The position numbers were made by a program, and so were the translations under genes. DNA of 64,000 nt from Palsa-851 sp963789735 (lineage in GTDB: Bacteria; Chloroflexota; Dormibacteria; Aeolococcales; Aeolococcaceae), in contig CAWBLV010000006.1 of assembly GCA_963789735.1 (NCBI GenBank), positions 1-64,000 on the forward strand. Direction: 5' to 3'. This document shows positions 26,603 through 35,387 of this stretch, piece after piece (the stretch's first letter is position 1; each line of letters begins with the position of its first letter). The notes under the pieces were generated by a model that worked only from the letters and a program-made list of their open reading frames with translations, was not told the DNA's origin and ran no database searches.

Positions 26603-27895
26603 TCAGCGCCGCTGGCCATCCAGGAGTCGCAGATAGAGGTCGCGATGCGCGTCGAGCATGCGAGCCATCGTGAATCGCCGCTCGTATCTGGCCAGCGCGG
26701 CTTGTCGCATCTGCCGTGCCACTGCCGGATCGTCGAGGATTCGTGCAATCGCCGTTGTGAGCGCTCCGGCATCTCCGGTCGGGACAAGGAATCCCGTCTC
26801 GCCGTCCACGACCGCCTCGGGCATGCCGCCGACGTCGGTCGCGACCACCGGGACGCTCTCGCTCATGGCTTCAAGAACAACCAGCGGGAGACCTTCGATC
26901 TCTGACGCGAGCACGAAAACGTCCGCCGCCTGCAGCAGTTCCCACGGTGTCTTGACGGATCCCGGGAAACGCACTGTGTCGGCGAGGCCGTTCGCTTCGG
27001 CGCGCCGCCGAACCGGCGCGAGCTCGGGTCCGTCACCGGCGAGAATGACCTGAAGTCCCGGGAAGCGCTTGGCCAGTTCCGGCAATGCATCCACGATTAC
27101 CGTCTGGCCCTTGGTCGGGGTGAAGTTGGCGATGCAGACGATGACCGGAGCACCGGTCTTCAGTCCCAACCGCAGACGCGCGTTCGGGTCGGGCTCGTCG
27201 GGGTTCGACCGAGCTCCCCAGGGGATGATCGACATCCCTTTGAGCGGGAACCCGCGTCGCTCAAGGGCCAGCGCGGGACGCTCAGCGGGCACGATGACCG
27301 CGTTCAACAACTCGGAGATGCGCGCGTCAACGACGCGCTCAGCCGGTCCGAGAATGGTCCTCGGCATCGGGGTGCTGCAGATGGTCATGACTCGGCGACG
27401 AGCGGTCGTCTTCCCCGCAAGGGCGGCTGCAAGAGCGCTCGCCGCACCCGGATACCCACCGTTGACGACATGCAGAACGTCGAGGCGGTGCGGCGCGAAC
27501 GCCTCAACCAGCCGGCGCCGATTCACCGGCAGCGTGAGGTACCGAAGCGCGTCATGCCCGAGGCGTTGCGCGCCTGCCGGCAGGTGCGCTGCATCCGCGA
27601 TGCGGCGCGCTCGCGAATGTCGGGACTCGGTGCCAAACGACACAGGCGCCCCGCCAGGATCCTGCGGCGTACTCGCCGCGAAGTTGGCGGCCGGCTCGAC
27701 CACGTTCACGGTGTGCAACTGAACGTTCGAGGCTTTCTCGAGATCCAGGAAACTGACGAGTACGGGCCATGGGGGGATGAACGCGTGCACCTCGAAAACC
27801 GTGGGATCCACCGCGTGAACGAGATCGCGGAAATACGTTTCCGCGCCGCCGATCCTGGGAGCGTGAATGTACAAGCCGAGACGGATCCGGGACAA
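26603..27895 (-). CDS. Family 4 glycosyltransferase (GT-B)
   Basis: 430 residues. The N-terminal acceptor domain opens LGLYIHAPRIGGAETYFRDL; the C-terminal donor domain has CIANFTPTKGQTVIVDALPE, VILAGDGPELAPVRRRAE and the E(x7)E motif ASEIEGLPLVVLEAMSESVP with VGGMPEAVVDGETGFLV. Retaining enzyme, cytoplasmic face. The start is probably TTG 27895. It overlaps the possible upstream part of the divergent GT4 gene at 28002. Confidence 0.82.
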   Translation of the reverse strand: MSRIRLGLYIHAPRIGGAETYFRDLVHAVDPTVFEVHAFIPPWPVLVSFLDLEKASNVQLHTVNVVEPAANFAASTPQDPGGAPVSFGTESRHSRARRIADAAHLPAGAQRLGHDALRYLTLPVNRRRLVEAFAPHRLDVLHVVNGGYPGAASALAAALAGKTTARRRVMTICSTPMPRTILGPAERVVDARISELLNAVIVPAERPALALERRGFPLKGMSIIPWGARSNPDEPDPNARLRLGLKTGAPVIVCIANFTPTKGQTVIVDALPELAKRFPGLQVILAGDGPELAPVRRRAEANGLADTVRFPGSVKTPWELLQAADVFVLASEIEGLPLVVLEAMSESVPVVATDVGGMPEAVVDGETGFLVPTGDAGALTTAIARILDDPAVARQMRQAALARYERRFTMARMLDAHRDLYLRLLDGQRR

Positions 27896-28001
27896 ATCGC
27901 CGGAAGTTCGGTTCGTGGCGTCCAGTTCGATGGTCCCCCTAGTGCTGGGCTATGCGGATCGCTGGCGTGCGCTTCGTGTGCCATGCTCCAGTCCGATCGA
28001 C

Positions 28002-29285
28002 GTGCGCATTCACTATCACACGGACTGCTACTGGTTCAGCGGCAGCGAAGCGACCCTTATGGTGTTGCTCGCTGCCATGCTCGAGCAACCTGAACTCGAG
28101 GCCGAGTTCACCTACCGCGCATGGCCGGAGTATGAGCGCGGGCTCCGGGCGAAGCTCGACCCTCGCGTTCGCTCCCGACGCCTGCGGTTGCCGGATCCGG
28201 CAAATCTGAAGGCCGCACTATCGCGCGGTCGCTCTCCGCGGGTGGCGCGGGCGCTCCGCGGCGGCGTGTCACTGATGCCGATCCGGCAACTCTGTCTCGT
28301 CTGGGATATCGGTCGCATGTATGCCGAATTGAAGCGCAGCGATCCCGATGTGGTGCACATCAACAACGGCGGGTTCCCAGGAGCCATCTCATGCAACGCA
28401 ACGGCCATCGCTGCGTCCATCGCCGGTATCCCTGCCCTCTACGTGGTGAACAACATCGCCTACCCCTACCGCACCCCTGGCCGGTTGTTCGACTATCCCG
28501 TGGACCGTGTCGTGGCACGCTCGGTGGGCCTGTTCGTCACCGGGTCGACCGCTGCTGCCACGGCGTTGCGAGGTGTCCTTCGCCTGCCGCCGGCGCGGCA
28601 GCGTGTCATCCCCAACGCCGTCGTTCGTCGTGAACCCCGGTCGTCGGTCGCGCAAACGAGGCGGGGACTTGGCGTGGCGGCAGACGCGCGGATCGTTCTT
28701 GTGGTCGCTCGGCTCGAAGAGCGCAAAGGCCATCGCTATCTCTTCGAGGCGATGAAGCAGCTTCCGAGTTCGTGCGACGACGTGGTGCTCGTCGTCGCCG
28801 GCGACGGCCCGGAACGCGCGACACTGGAGGCCCTCATCGAGTCGGACCATCTCGCACCGCGAATCCGCGTGCTCGGCGAGCACGATGATCCCTGGGCTCT
28901 GTACGCGGCGGCGGACGTTGTCGTCCTTCCGTCGATCGGTCACGAGGACTTCCCCATCGTGATCCTCGAAGCCATGGCAGCCGGCCGTCCCGTCGTCGCA
29001 ACTCGTGTCGCCGGAGCACCCGATCAGGTTGTCGACGGCGTCACGGGGCGCATCATCGAGCCACGAGATGCCACAGCGCTCGCAGCCGCGATCGCTGATG
29101 TTCTGGGCACGCAAGATCGCGGCAAGCAGATGGGTGTCGCGGGCCGGCAGCGATACGAGGAACACTTCGCGCCAGAGCGAGTCGTCGACTTGTATGTGGA
29201 AGCGTATCGGGAACTACGAACCCGACGTCGATGCCGGCGGAACCATCCACGGCACAGAAGGAGCCTTGGTGAATCGCTCTCGTAA
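28002..29285 (+). CDS. Family 4 glycosyltransferase (GT-B)
   Basis: The start GTG 28002 gives VRIHYHTDCYWFSGSEATLM, a typical N-terminus; upstream in-frame codons would overlap the divergent gene. VVHINNGGFPGAISCNA lies in the acceptor half. The donor half has LVVARLEERKGHRYLFEAMK, LVVAGDGPERATLEALI and LPSIGHEDFPIVILEAMAAG. 427 residues. The last about 25 residues are Arg-rich and unlike the family, suggesting that the 3' end may be shifted. It probably adds a sugar to the same polymer as the other transferases here. Confidence 0.8.
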   Translation: MRIHYHTDCYWFSGSEATLMVLLAAMLEQPELEAEFTYRAWPEYERGLRAKLDPRVRSRRLRLPDPANLKAALSRGRSPRVARALRGGVSLMPIRQLCLVWDIGRMYAELKRSDPDVVHINNGGFPGAISCNATAIAASIAGIPALYVVNNIAYPYRTPGRLFDYPVDRVVARSVGLFVTGSTAAATALRGVLRLPPARQRVIPNAVVRREPRSSVAQTRRGLGVAADARIVLVVARLEERKGHRYLFEAMKQLPSSCDDVVLVVAGDGPERATLEALIESDHLAPRIRVLGEHDDPWALYAAADVVVLPSIGHEDFPIVILEAMAAGRPVVATRVAGAPDQVVDGVTGRIIEPRDATALAAAIADVLGTQDRGKQMGVAGRQRYEEHFAPERVVDLYVEAYRELRTRRRCRRNHPRHRRSLGESLS

Positions 29286-29486
29286 GCGCCACTCTTTGCC
29301 GAGCAACGGCCGGCCGGGTCGTCTGATCTCGCGATGTGAGGCGGTGGTACGCTCGGTTGTGCACACTACGTGCACTTCTCAGAACGCGCTGCTCACGAAG
29401 GACCGCACCATTCTGATACCGCTGCTGCGTTCCGCTCACGTCGGGATCCATCACCTCAATTCAGCACCGCACCCCGACGGTGGCGA

Positions 29487-30017
29487 ATGATCCTCGATCT
29501 CGGGTGTGGATCCAAGAAACGGCCGGGCGCCATCGAAGTCGATAACAACCCGGCCTCGGGTGCGGACGTCATCCATGACCTCGACGCCTTCCCATACCCA
29601 TTCGAGACGTCGACGGCCGATGAGATCTACCTCGACAATGTGCTCGAGCACCTCGCCGATGTCGTCGCAACGCTCGAGGAGATTCATCGCATCGGCAAGC
29701 CCGGCGCTCTTGTGCGCATCGACGTGCCCTATTTCCGCTCCCGCTGGTCGGCAGTCGACCCGACGCACCGACATGCCTTCGCCGTGGATTCGCTTGGTTA
29801 CTTCGACCCGAAGCACGCCTTCTTCGACCTCTACCGATATTCCACTGCACGCTTCTCGATCCGGAGAGTGACGTTCAACGAACGCTTCCCGTCAAGAGGC
29901 GTCCGCGGCCTTCTGGCGAGCGTGGCTAACCACTGGCCGGAACGCTACGAGCAGCATCTGTCATCGATCCTGCCGCTCGACGAGTTGACGTTCGTGCTCC
30001 GCGTCATCAAGGAATAG
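29487..30017 (+). CDS. Small class I methyltransferase domain protein
   Basis: 176 residues from ATG 29487: MILDLGCGSKKRPGAIEVDN (motif I), IYLDNVLEHLADVVATLEEI and VRIDVPYFRSRWSAVDPTHR. This compact form is common in polysaccharide clusters and often lacks a clear target. It is convergent with the next gene and overlaps it by 11 bases. Confidence 0.7.
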   Translation: MILDLGCGSKKRPGAIEVDNNPASGADVIHDLDAFPYPFETSTADEIYLDNVLEHLADVVATLEEIHRIGKPGALVRIDVPYFRSRWSAVDPTHRHAFAVDSLGYFDPKHAFFDLYRYSTARFSIRRVTFNERFPSRGVRGLLASVANHWPERYEQHLSSILPLDELTFVLRVIKE

Positions 30018-31780
30018 CGATGCTGCTCTCCGGGAGCAACCACTCTTCCGGTGAAGCGTCAACGAATCCGGTGACGGCAGTAAGCGCCTCTGCCTCGGTG
30101 GCGCATTGACGGAGCACGGGCGCGAAGCGCGCCGCAGCGGCCGGCCGCACCATGCAAAAGCGTGAGAATATCAATCCAAGAATCGGCTTTCCGACGTGCA
30201 CCGCCTCATACAGCGCGGTGCTGGGATAGTCGGTGACGACGCGTTCGACCTCACCCAAGATCTCGACAAAAGGGCGCACTTCATACTCGACGTTGTGAAG
30301 CTCGCGGTCGGCGATGAGGCCGGGGATCGGATCGAAGGCCTGATCGCTCGCTGGAAGCGCCTTCCACAAGAAGCGAAGATCTGGGCGATGCGCCATCAGA
30401 TCGAGCAGGCGAAGGTGCCAGCGGTGGTACCAGGCGTCATCGAAATTGCATCCTCCAATACGCCGTAAGTCGCCGAAGAGAAACGACGGCACGTAGCAGA
30501 CCCGGCCCGGAGTTCCCACCCGCACCCCGTTGTGACGCTGCAGTTTCCAGTAGCGATGCAATGCGTGGCGCGTAGTACGTGACACGCGGTGCGACGACGC
30601 CTAGCCTCATCGCAACGTCGGCGAACTCGTCTGCAATCGTCGGATCGCTCGCAGCAAAATCGTCGAAATTCACCGTCTCGGAGACGAGCCATGAACCGTA
30701 AGGGAGCAGGTGATCACCGTGCTGAACAAGCAATCGAGGAATGTGTGCAGATCGCGCGGCCAGCAAGCACGCATACTCCTCGAGGGAACTCGGATTTGCA
30801 GCTGCAAGGCGATCAATCCCGAAGTGCGACAACTCGCCACGCGTTAGTCGTGCGGCGCGGAGAACCGTTCGGCAAATCCCATGCAAGTACACGGCCAACC
30901 GGCTCTCGAGAATTCGAGAAGCCCCGGAAACTCCGGCCCATTCGTCGAGTTCCTCCAGCAGAGTCAACACCTCCTGCCCAAGCGCGAGTGTGGGGTCAAC
31001 TTTCAGATCGATGCGGCGACTTGGGGAATGATGCGGCGGGAACGCGGGATCGATGATCCGAAAGGACTGCGTGCCTCGTGTGATGAAGGCAGTATCCCGC
31101 CCAGCTCGGCGCTCGTCGGCGGCAAGTTGCTTAGCACCGTAGCCTGCGTACCACAGCATCAGTGTGGTCGAGCGACGTCGATTCCGAGGGCTCCGATAGG
31201 ACCGGCGATACGGGCCTAGCGAGCGGGATAGCCGGTGTTTCGCGCCGCGTATGAGTGAACTCTTCGTTGTCACACGGACGGTTTCATGTACCGGTAGTGC
31301 GGTGAATGGGATCGCGCGCGCCTCAGCAATGAGCGGGAGCAGTCGCGCCGAAAGGGGAACATCACCCAAGGACGGCCAGAACTGCAGATGTCCGCGGTGG
31401 TAGCCCGTTGCCTCGACTGGACCAACCTTGCCCACGTAGGTGATGGATTCCGGCGCCAATGCGTCGGCTGCCCCTGCGAGCATTCGCGCATTCACCACCA
31501 GCGAGTCGACCGGCGCCACGATTAAATGCGCGCACGAACGAGCCGCTCCGTCAAGTTGACATGCGGCGTCGAGTTGAGCAAGCCAGGATAGTTGCCAGCG
31601 TTGGTAGGCATCGGCGTCGCGGCAGATATCGGGTTGTTCCACAAGGTCATCGAGCACGCATGGTGCCAGCCCGTCGCGACCGCACGCGTCGAATGCTTTC
31701 GCGGTGAGCGCTACAACACGACCCGATTCGTTGAGTCGGTGTTCGCCGGCGTCGTGCACGAAAATTGCAGGTTTAGCCAT
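30007..31780 (-). CDS. Probable surface-polysaccharide transferase (LIC12162/capsule-type), frameshifted
   Basis: About 590 residues once a frame change in the G-run near 30515-30530 is corrected. The N-terminus AKPAIFVHDAGEHRLNESGR resembles the opening of large capsule-type transferases. The middle has IPRLLVQHGDHLLPYGSW, a QHG...YG pattern, and the C-terminal part has YVPSFLFGDLRRIGG and VVTDYPSTALYEAVHVGKPI, a GT-B-like DxxST donor-site motif. LIC12162-type transferases show the same pair of motifs and often occur near nonulosonic acid genes. Family assignment is tentative; no catalytic role has been read directly. Confidence 0.5.
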
Positions 31781-31867
31781 CACCTCGAATGCTAACCTGA
31801 GAACCGAAGGGGTACCCGGGCAGCAGTGAGGTTCGGCCGCATACTCCGCGATGGATGGTGATGCGCC

Positions 31868-32828
31868 TCAATCGGCGTCGCGACCTTTCCGCCACCATGT
31901 CACGGTGCGGCGGAGAGCGTTCTCGAGCGGAACCTGCGCCTGCCAGTCGAGTTCTCGACCGGCCACCGTCACATCGGGACAGCGCCGCTTCGGATCATCC
32001 ACCGGAAGCGGGTGAAACTCGATGACCGACTGGCTTTCGCAGAGATCGCGGACCAGTTCCGCGAGCTCCAGCATCGTGACCTCGTGGGGGTTGCCGAGGT
32101 TCACGGGCATCGCATACTCGGAGTGCAGGAGCCGCGATCAGTCCCTCGATGAGGTCGTCCACGTAGCAGAGGCTGCGCGTCTGCGATCCGTCGCCATACA
32201 CCGTGATCGGTTCGCCGGCAAGCGCCTGCGTGATGAACTGCGGTACGGCGCGGCCGTCGTTCTCGCGCATCCGCGGTCCGAAGGTATTGAAGATTCGCGC
32301 GATGCGCACGTCGACATTGCGCGCGCTCCTGAATGCCATGGTGAAGCGCTTCGGAGACGCGTTTCGAACTCGTCGTACACGCTGCGCGGACCGATCGGAT
32401 TCACGTTGCCCCAGTACGTCTCCGGCTGCGGGTGCACGGTCCGGGTCTCCGTAGACCTCGCTCGTCGATGCGAGCAGGAACCGGGCGCCCTTTTTTCCTC
32501 GGCGAGGCGCAGCGCATTCATGGTGCCGATGCGTGCCGACCTCGAGCGTCTCGATCGGATAACGCAGGTAGTCGGGCGGCGAAGCCAGCGAGGCGAAATG
32601 GAGGACTGCGTCGACCGGCCCGTCAACACTCCAGACGCCCGAGACGTCATCCGTTCGCAGCGTGAACCGCGGATCGCCGGCAAGGTGGCTGACGTTGCGA
32701 CGCCTCCCGGTGATGAGGTTGTCGACGCTGATGACCTCGGCCCCGTCCGCGAGGAACCTGTCAACCAGATGTGACCCGAGAAATCCCGCGCCGCCCGTGA
32801 CGACGACGCGCGAAGGGGTCCAGGTCAT
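31868..32828 (-). pseudogene. UDP-glucuronate decarboxylase (UDP-xylose synthase), about five frameshifts
   Basis: Converts UDP-glucuronate, the product of the neighbouring ugd, to UDP-xylose. Recognisable pieces: SRVVVTGGAGFLGSHLVDRF, LHFASLASPPDYLRYPIETL, then in other frames GTMNALRLAEEK, FLLASTSEVYGDP, HPQPETYWGNVNPIGPRSVY, NVDVRIARIFNTFGPRMREN, SLCYVDDLIEGLIA and finally PVNLGNPHEVTMLELAELV to the end. One break lies in a six-T homopolymer at 32491-32496, others near 32530, 32440, 32360 and 32125. The ATG at 32828 overlaps the ugd stop, so the pair was coupled. Identity is confident; as read it is broken. Confidence 0.78.
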
Positions 32829-34199
32829 GGGACAGCGACAAGCTCCGCGGCCGGCGTCGCTCCGGATCGCGACGCCTTGGTGGATGCGGGCTTGCGAATC
32901 GGCCTGCCCACGCCGATGTACGTGAACCCATGGTCGACAATCGTCTCCACCGGCAGGCAGTTGCGACCGTCCACCACGAGGCGGCGGCGCACCAGCGTCG
33001 CCACGACGCGCCCAGTCCAGGCCCACGTACTCGGGCCACTCCGTGACGACGAGGACCGCGTCGGCCCCGGTGACGCACGAGTAGGGATCGTCCACGAGCT
33101 CCGTGTGGGGCAGCAACGGCCGTGCGTTCGCCATGGCGACGGGATCGGTCGCCACCACGAGCGCCCCCAGATCCTCGAGGTGACGTATGACATCGATGGA
33201 CGCCGCCTGGCGGACATCGTCGGTGCCAGGCTTGAACGCCAGTCCGAGCACGGCGATCCGCCGTTTGGTGAGCTTGCCGTTCAGCGCTCGCTGGACCTTG
33301 GCCACGAAACGGCTGCGTGCCTGCTGGTTGATCTCGACGGCGGCACGAAGCAGGTGGAAGCTCTGTCCGTGATAGCTCGCGGCCTGATCGAGGGCACGCA
33401 CGTCCTTCGGAAAGCACGAGCCTCCGAACCCAAGCCCTGCACCCAGAAACGCCCGGCCAATGCGTTCGTCGGTCCCGATGCCGTCAGCGACCGAGCTCAC
33501 GTCCGCGTCGGTGAACTCGCAGAGCTGGGCCATCTCGTTGATGAACGAGATCTTCAGCGCGAGAAACGCATTCACCCCGTACTTGATGAGCTCCGCGCTG
33601 GTCGAGTCGGTGATCCTAATCGGCGCGTCGAGGTGCCCGAAGAGGCGCGCAACGCGCTCGCACGCGGCGTGATCGTCACCGCCGATCACCACCTGCGGTG
33701 GCTGGCGGAAGTCGCGCACCGCGCTGCCCTCGGCGAGGAACTCCGGGCACACGGCAAGCGGCACCACCCGGCCGTTGCGCCGGCAGAGCGAGCGAAGTGA
33801 TGCCGTGGTGCCGGGAGGAACCGTGCTCTTGATGGCGATCACCGTCTCGGGGCCTGCATGGCGCACCGCCTCCGACAGCGCGGCGCGCACCTGCATGAGG
33901 TCGGCGCGCCCGTCGCTGAGTGGCGGCGTTCCGACGGCAATCATGATCACCGCTGCCCCGCGCATCGCCTCGTCAGCCTTGTCGAACAGGACGAGGTGTC
34001 CGCTCTTGAGCACCTTGGCGAGGAGTTCGTCGAGCTGCGGCTCGTGGATCGGCGCCTTGCCCTGACGAAGGATTTCCAGCCGCCCGGGATCGATGTCGAG
34101 GAGACGTACGTCCACCCCGGCATCGGCGAGGCATACAGCGGTCACGAGCCCGACGTACCCCGCACCGACCATGCAGAGGGGACTCGGGCGATCGCTCAT
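32825..34199 (-). CDS. ugd: UDP-glucose 6-dehydrogenase, one frameshift near the 3' end
   Basis: Oxidises UDP-glucose to UDP-glucuronate with two NAD. ATG 34199 gives the N-terminal NAD motif MVGAGYVGLVTAVCLADAG; AVCPEFLAEGSAVRDF and the catalytic cysteine segment LGFGGSCFPKDVRALD are intact, as is VLGLAFKPGTDDVRQAASI. Near 33005 the frame changes after EYVGLDWAR, and the remainder reads VVDGRNCLPVETIVDHGFTY in another frame to the stop at 32825. Total about 458 residues, normal for the bacterial enzyme. Confidence 0.85.
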
Positions 34200-34249
34200 T
34201 TCGGAAGTCCGTGGTGTCACAGCCGCCAACAATACGGGTCGCGACCCCT

Positions 34250-35311
34250 CTACACCGCGCCTGCGCGGGCCGGGAGGGCCGGCGCGTTGCCGCCGCCGGT
34301 CTCGATCCCGCGCGCGACCTCGATCACTCCGGCCCAGAATCCCGATCCCCAGGCGACGTGCATGACGGCAAAGGCGGCGGGGATCCGAGCGCGCACGGCG
34401 GGCGGTTCGTCGCTACCGGCCAGCTGGCCGGCAATGAGGCACGCGGCGCCGTAGGTCGCAGCACCGGCCAGGGCAAGACGGCGGCCACGGCCGGACAGCA
34501 CCATCGCAGCCCCGAGCGGCAAGGCCGCGACGAACCCCGGTGCCACCAGGTGATACGGGCGGACGACCCCCGGGCTGGCGCGAGCCACGCGCACTTTCGC
34601 CCGTCCGTACCGGAAGTACTGGCGTCCAAGCGCCGCGAACCCGCTGCGGACGTAGTACTTCGTCCGGATCTCCGGGCTGAACACGATCCGCCCGCCGGTT
34701 GCGCGGATGCGCTCGTTCAGCTCGTAGTCCTCGTGGGGAGGGTATGCCTCGTCGAACAGGCCCACTCGTTCGAACGCGCTGCGGCGGAACGTGCCGAGAA
34801 AGACCGTCGGCATCTCCTCTTCGTGGTCCGAATAGCGGAAGCGCGCACCGCCCACGCCAAACGGAGAGCTCATCGCACGAGCGATGGCGCGACCCGACGG
34901 ACCCTCCCCGATCGCGTCCTGGCGGCCGCCGACGTTGTCGGCTCCGGTGGCGAGCAGCAGGGCGACCGACGTGCTGAGGTGATCCGGGGCCCATTCCGCG
35001 TGCCCATCCTGCCGGGCGATGACATCGCCTTTGCCGGCGAGAATCGCCCGGTTCAGCCCGGCTGCCTGCAACCGGCCAGGGTTGTCGATGAGCCGCACCC
35101 GGGGATCTCGAACAGCGACCGCCGAAACGATGTCACGCGTGCCATCCGTCGACCCTCCGTCGGCCACGATCACCTCGAACCGGTCTCCGGGGTAGTCCTG
35201 GGCCAGCACCAACTCGAGGCAGGCCCTGATATGGCGCTCTTCGTTGAGGACCGGCAGGACCACGCTCACGAAGGGGGCGTCGTTGGTGGTCTCCGGAACC
35301 CGGGCAGGCAT
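34250..35311 (-). CDS. ExoA-like family 2 glycosyltransferase with C-terminal membrane segment
   Basis: 353 residues from ATG 35311. The GT-A motifs are VSVVLPVLNEERHIRACLEL, IVADGGSTDGTRDIV, NRAILAGKGDVIARQDGHAE and FDEAYPPHEDYELNERIRAT. The C-terminus has one or two hydrophobic stretches. It resembles succinoglycan ExoA and related beta-transferases of exopolysaccharide clusters. The start lies only 77 bases from the divergent giant membrane protein. Confidence 0.8.
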   Translation of the reverse strand: MPARVPETTNDAPFVSVVLPVLNEERHIRACLELVLAQDYPGDRFEVIVADGGSTDGTRDIVSAVAVRDPRVRLIDNPGRLQAAGLNRAILAGKGDVIARQDGHAEWAPDHLSTSVALLLATGADNVGGRQDAIGEGPSGRAIARAMSSPFGVGGARFRYSDHEEEMPTVFLGTFRRSAFERVGLFDEAYPPHEDYELNERIRATGGRIVFSPEIRTKYYVRSGFAALGRQYFRYGRAKVRVARASPGVVRPYHLVAPGFVAALPLGAAMVLSGRGRRLALAGAATYGAACLIAGQLAGSDEPPAVRARIPAAFAVMHVAWGSGFWAGVIEVARGIETGGGNAPALPARAGAV

Positions 35312-35387
35312 GATGTACGGGCACGGTACGCCTCGCGCGCATCGTGAAGGCCCCGCATCTCTCACCCTATTGGGGGATACTCCGCCG

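Noticed and set aside
31995..34232. A 745-residue fusion of UDP-glucose dehydrogenase and UDP-xylose synthase
   Set aside because: The fusion depends on a frame break near 33005; restoring it yields the normal ugd end overlapping the next ATG.
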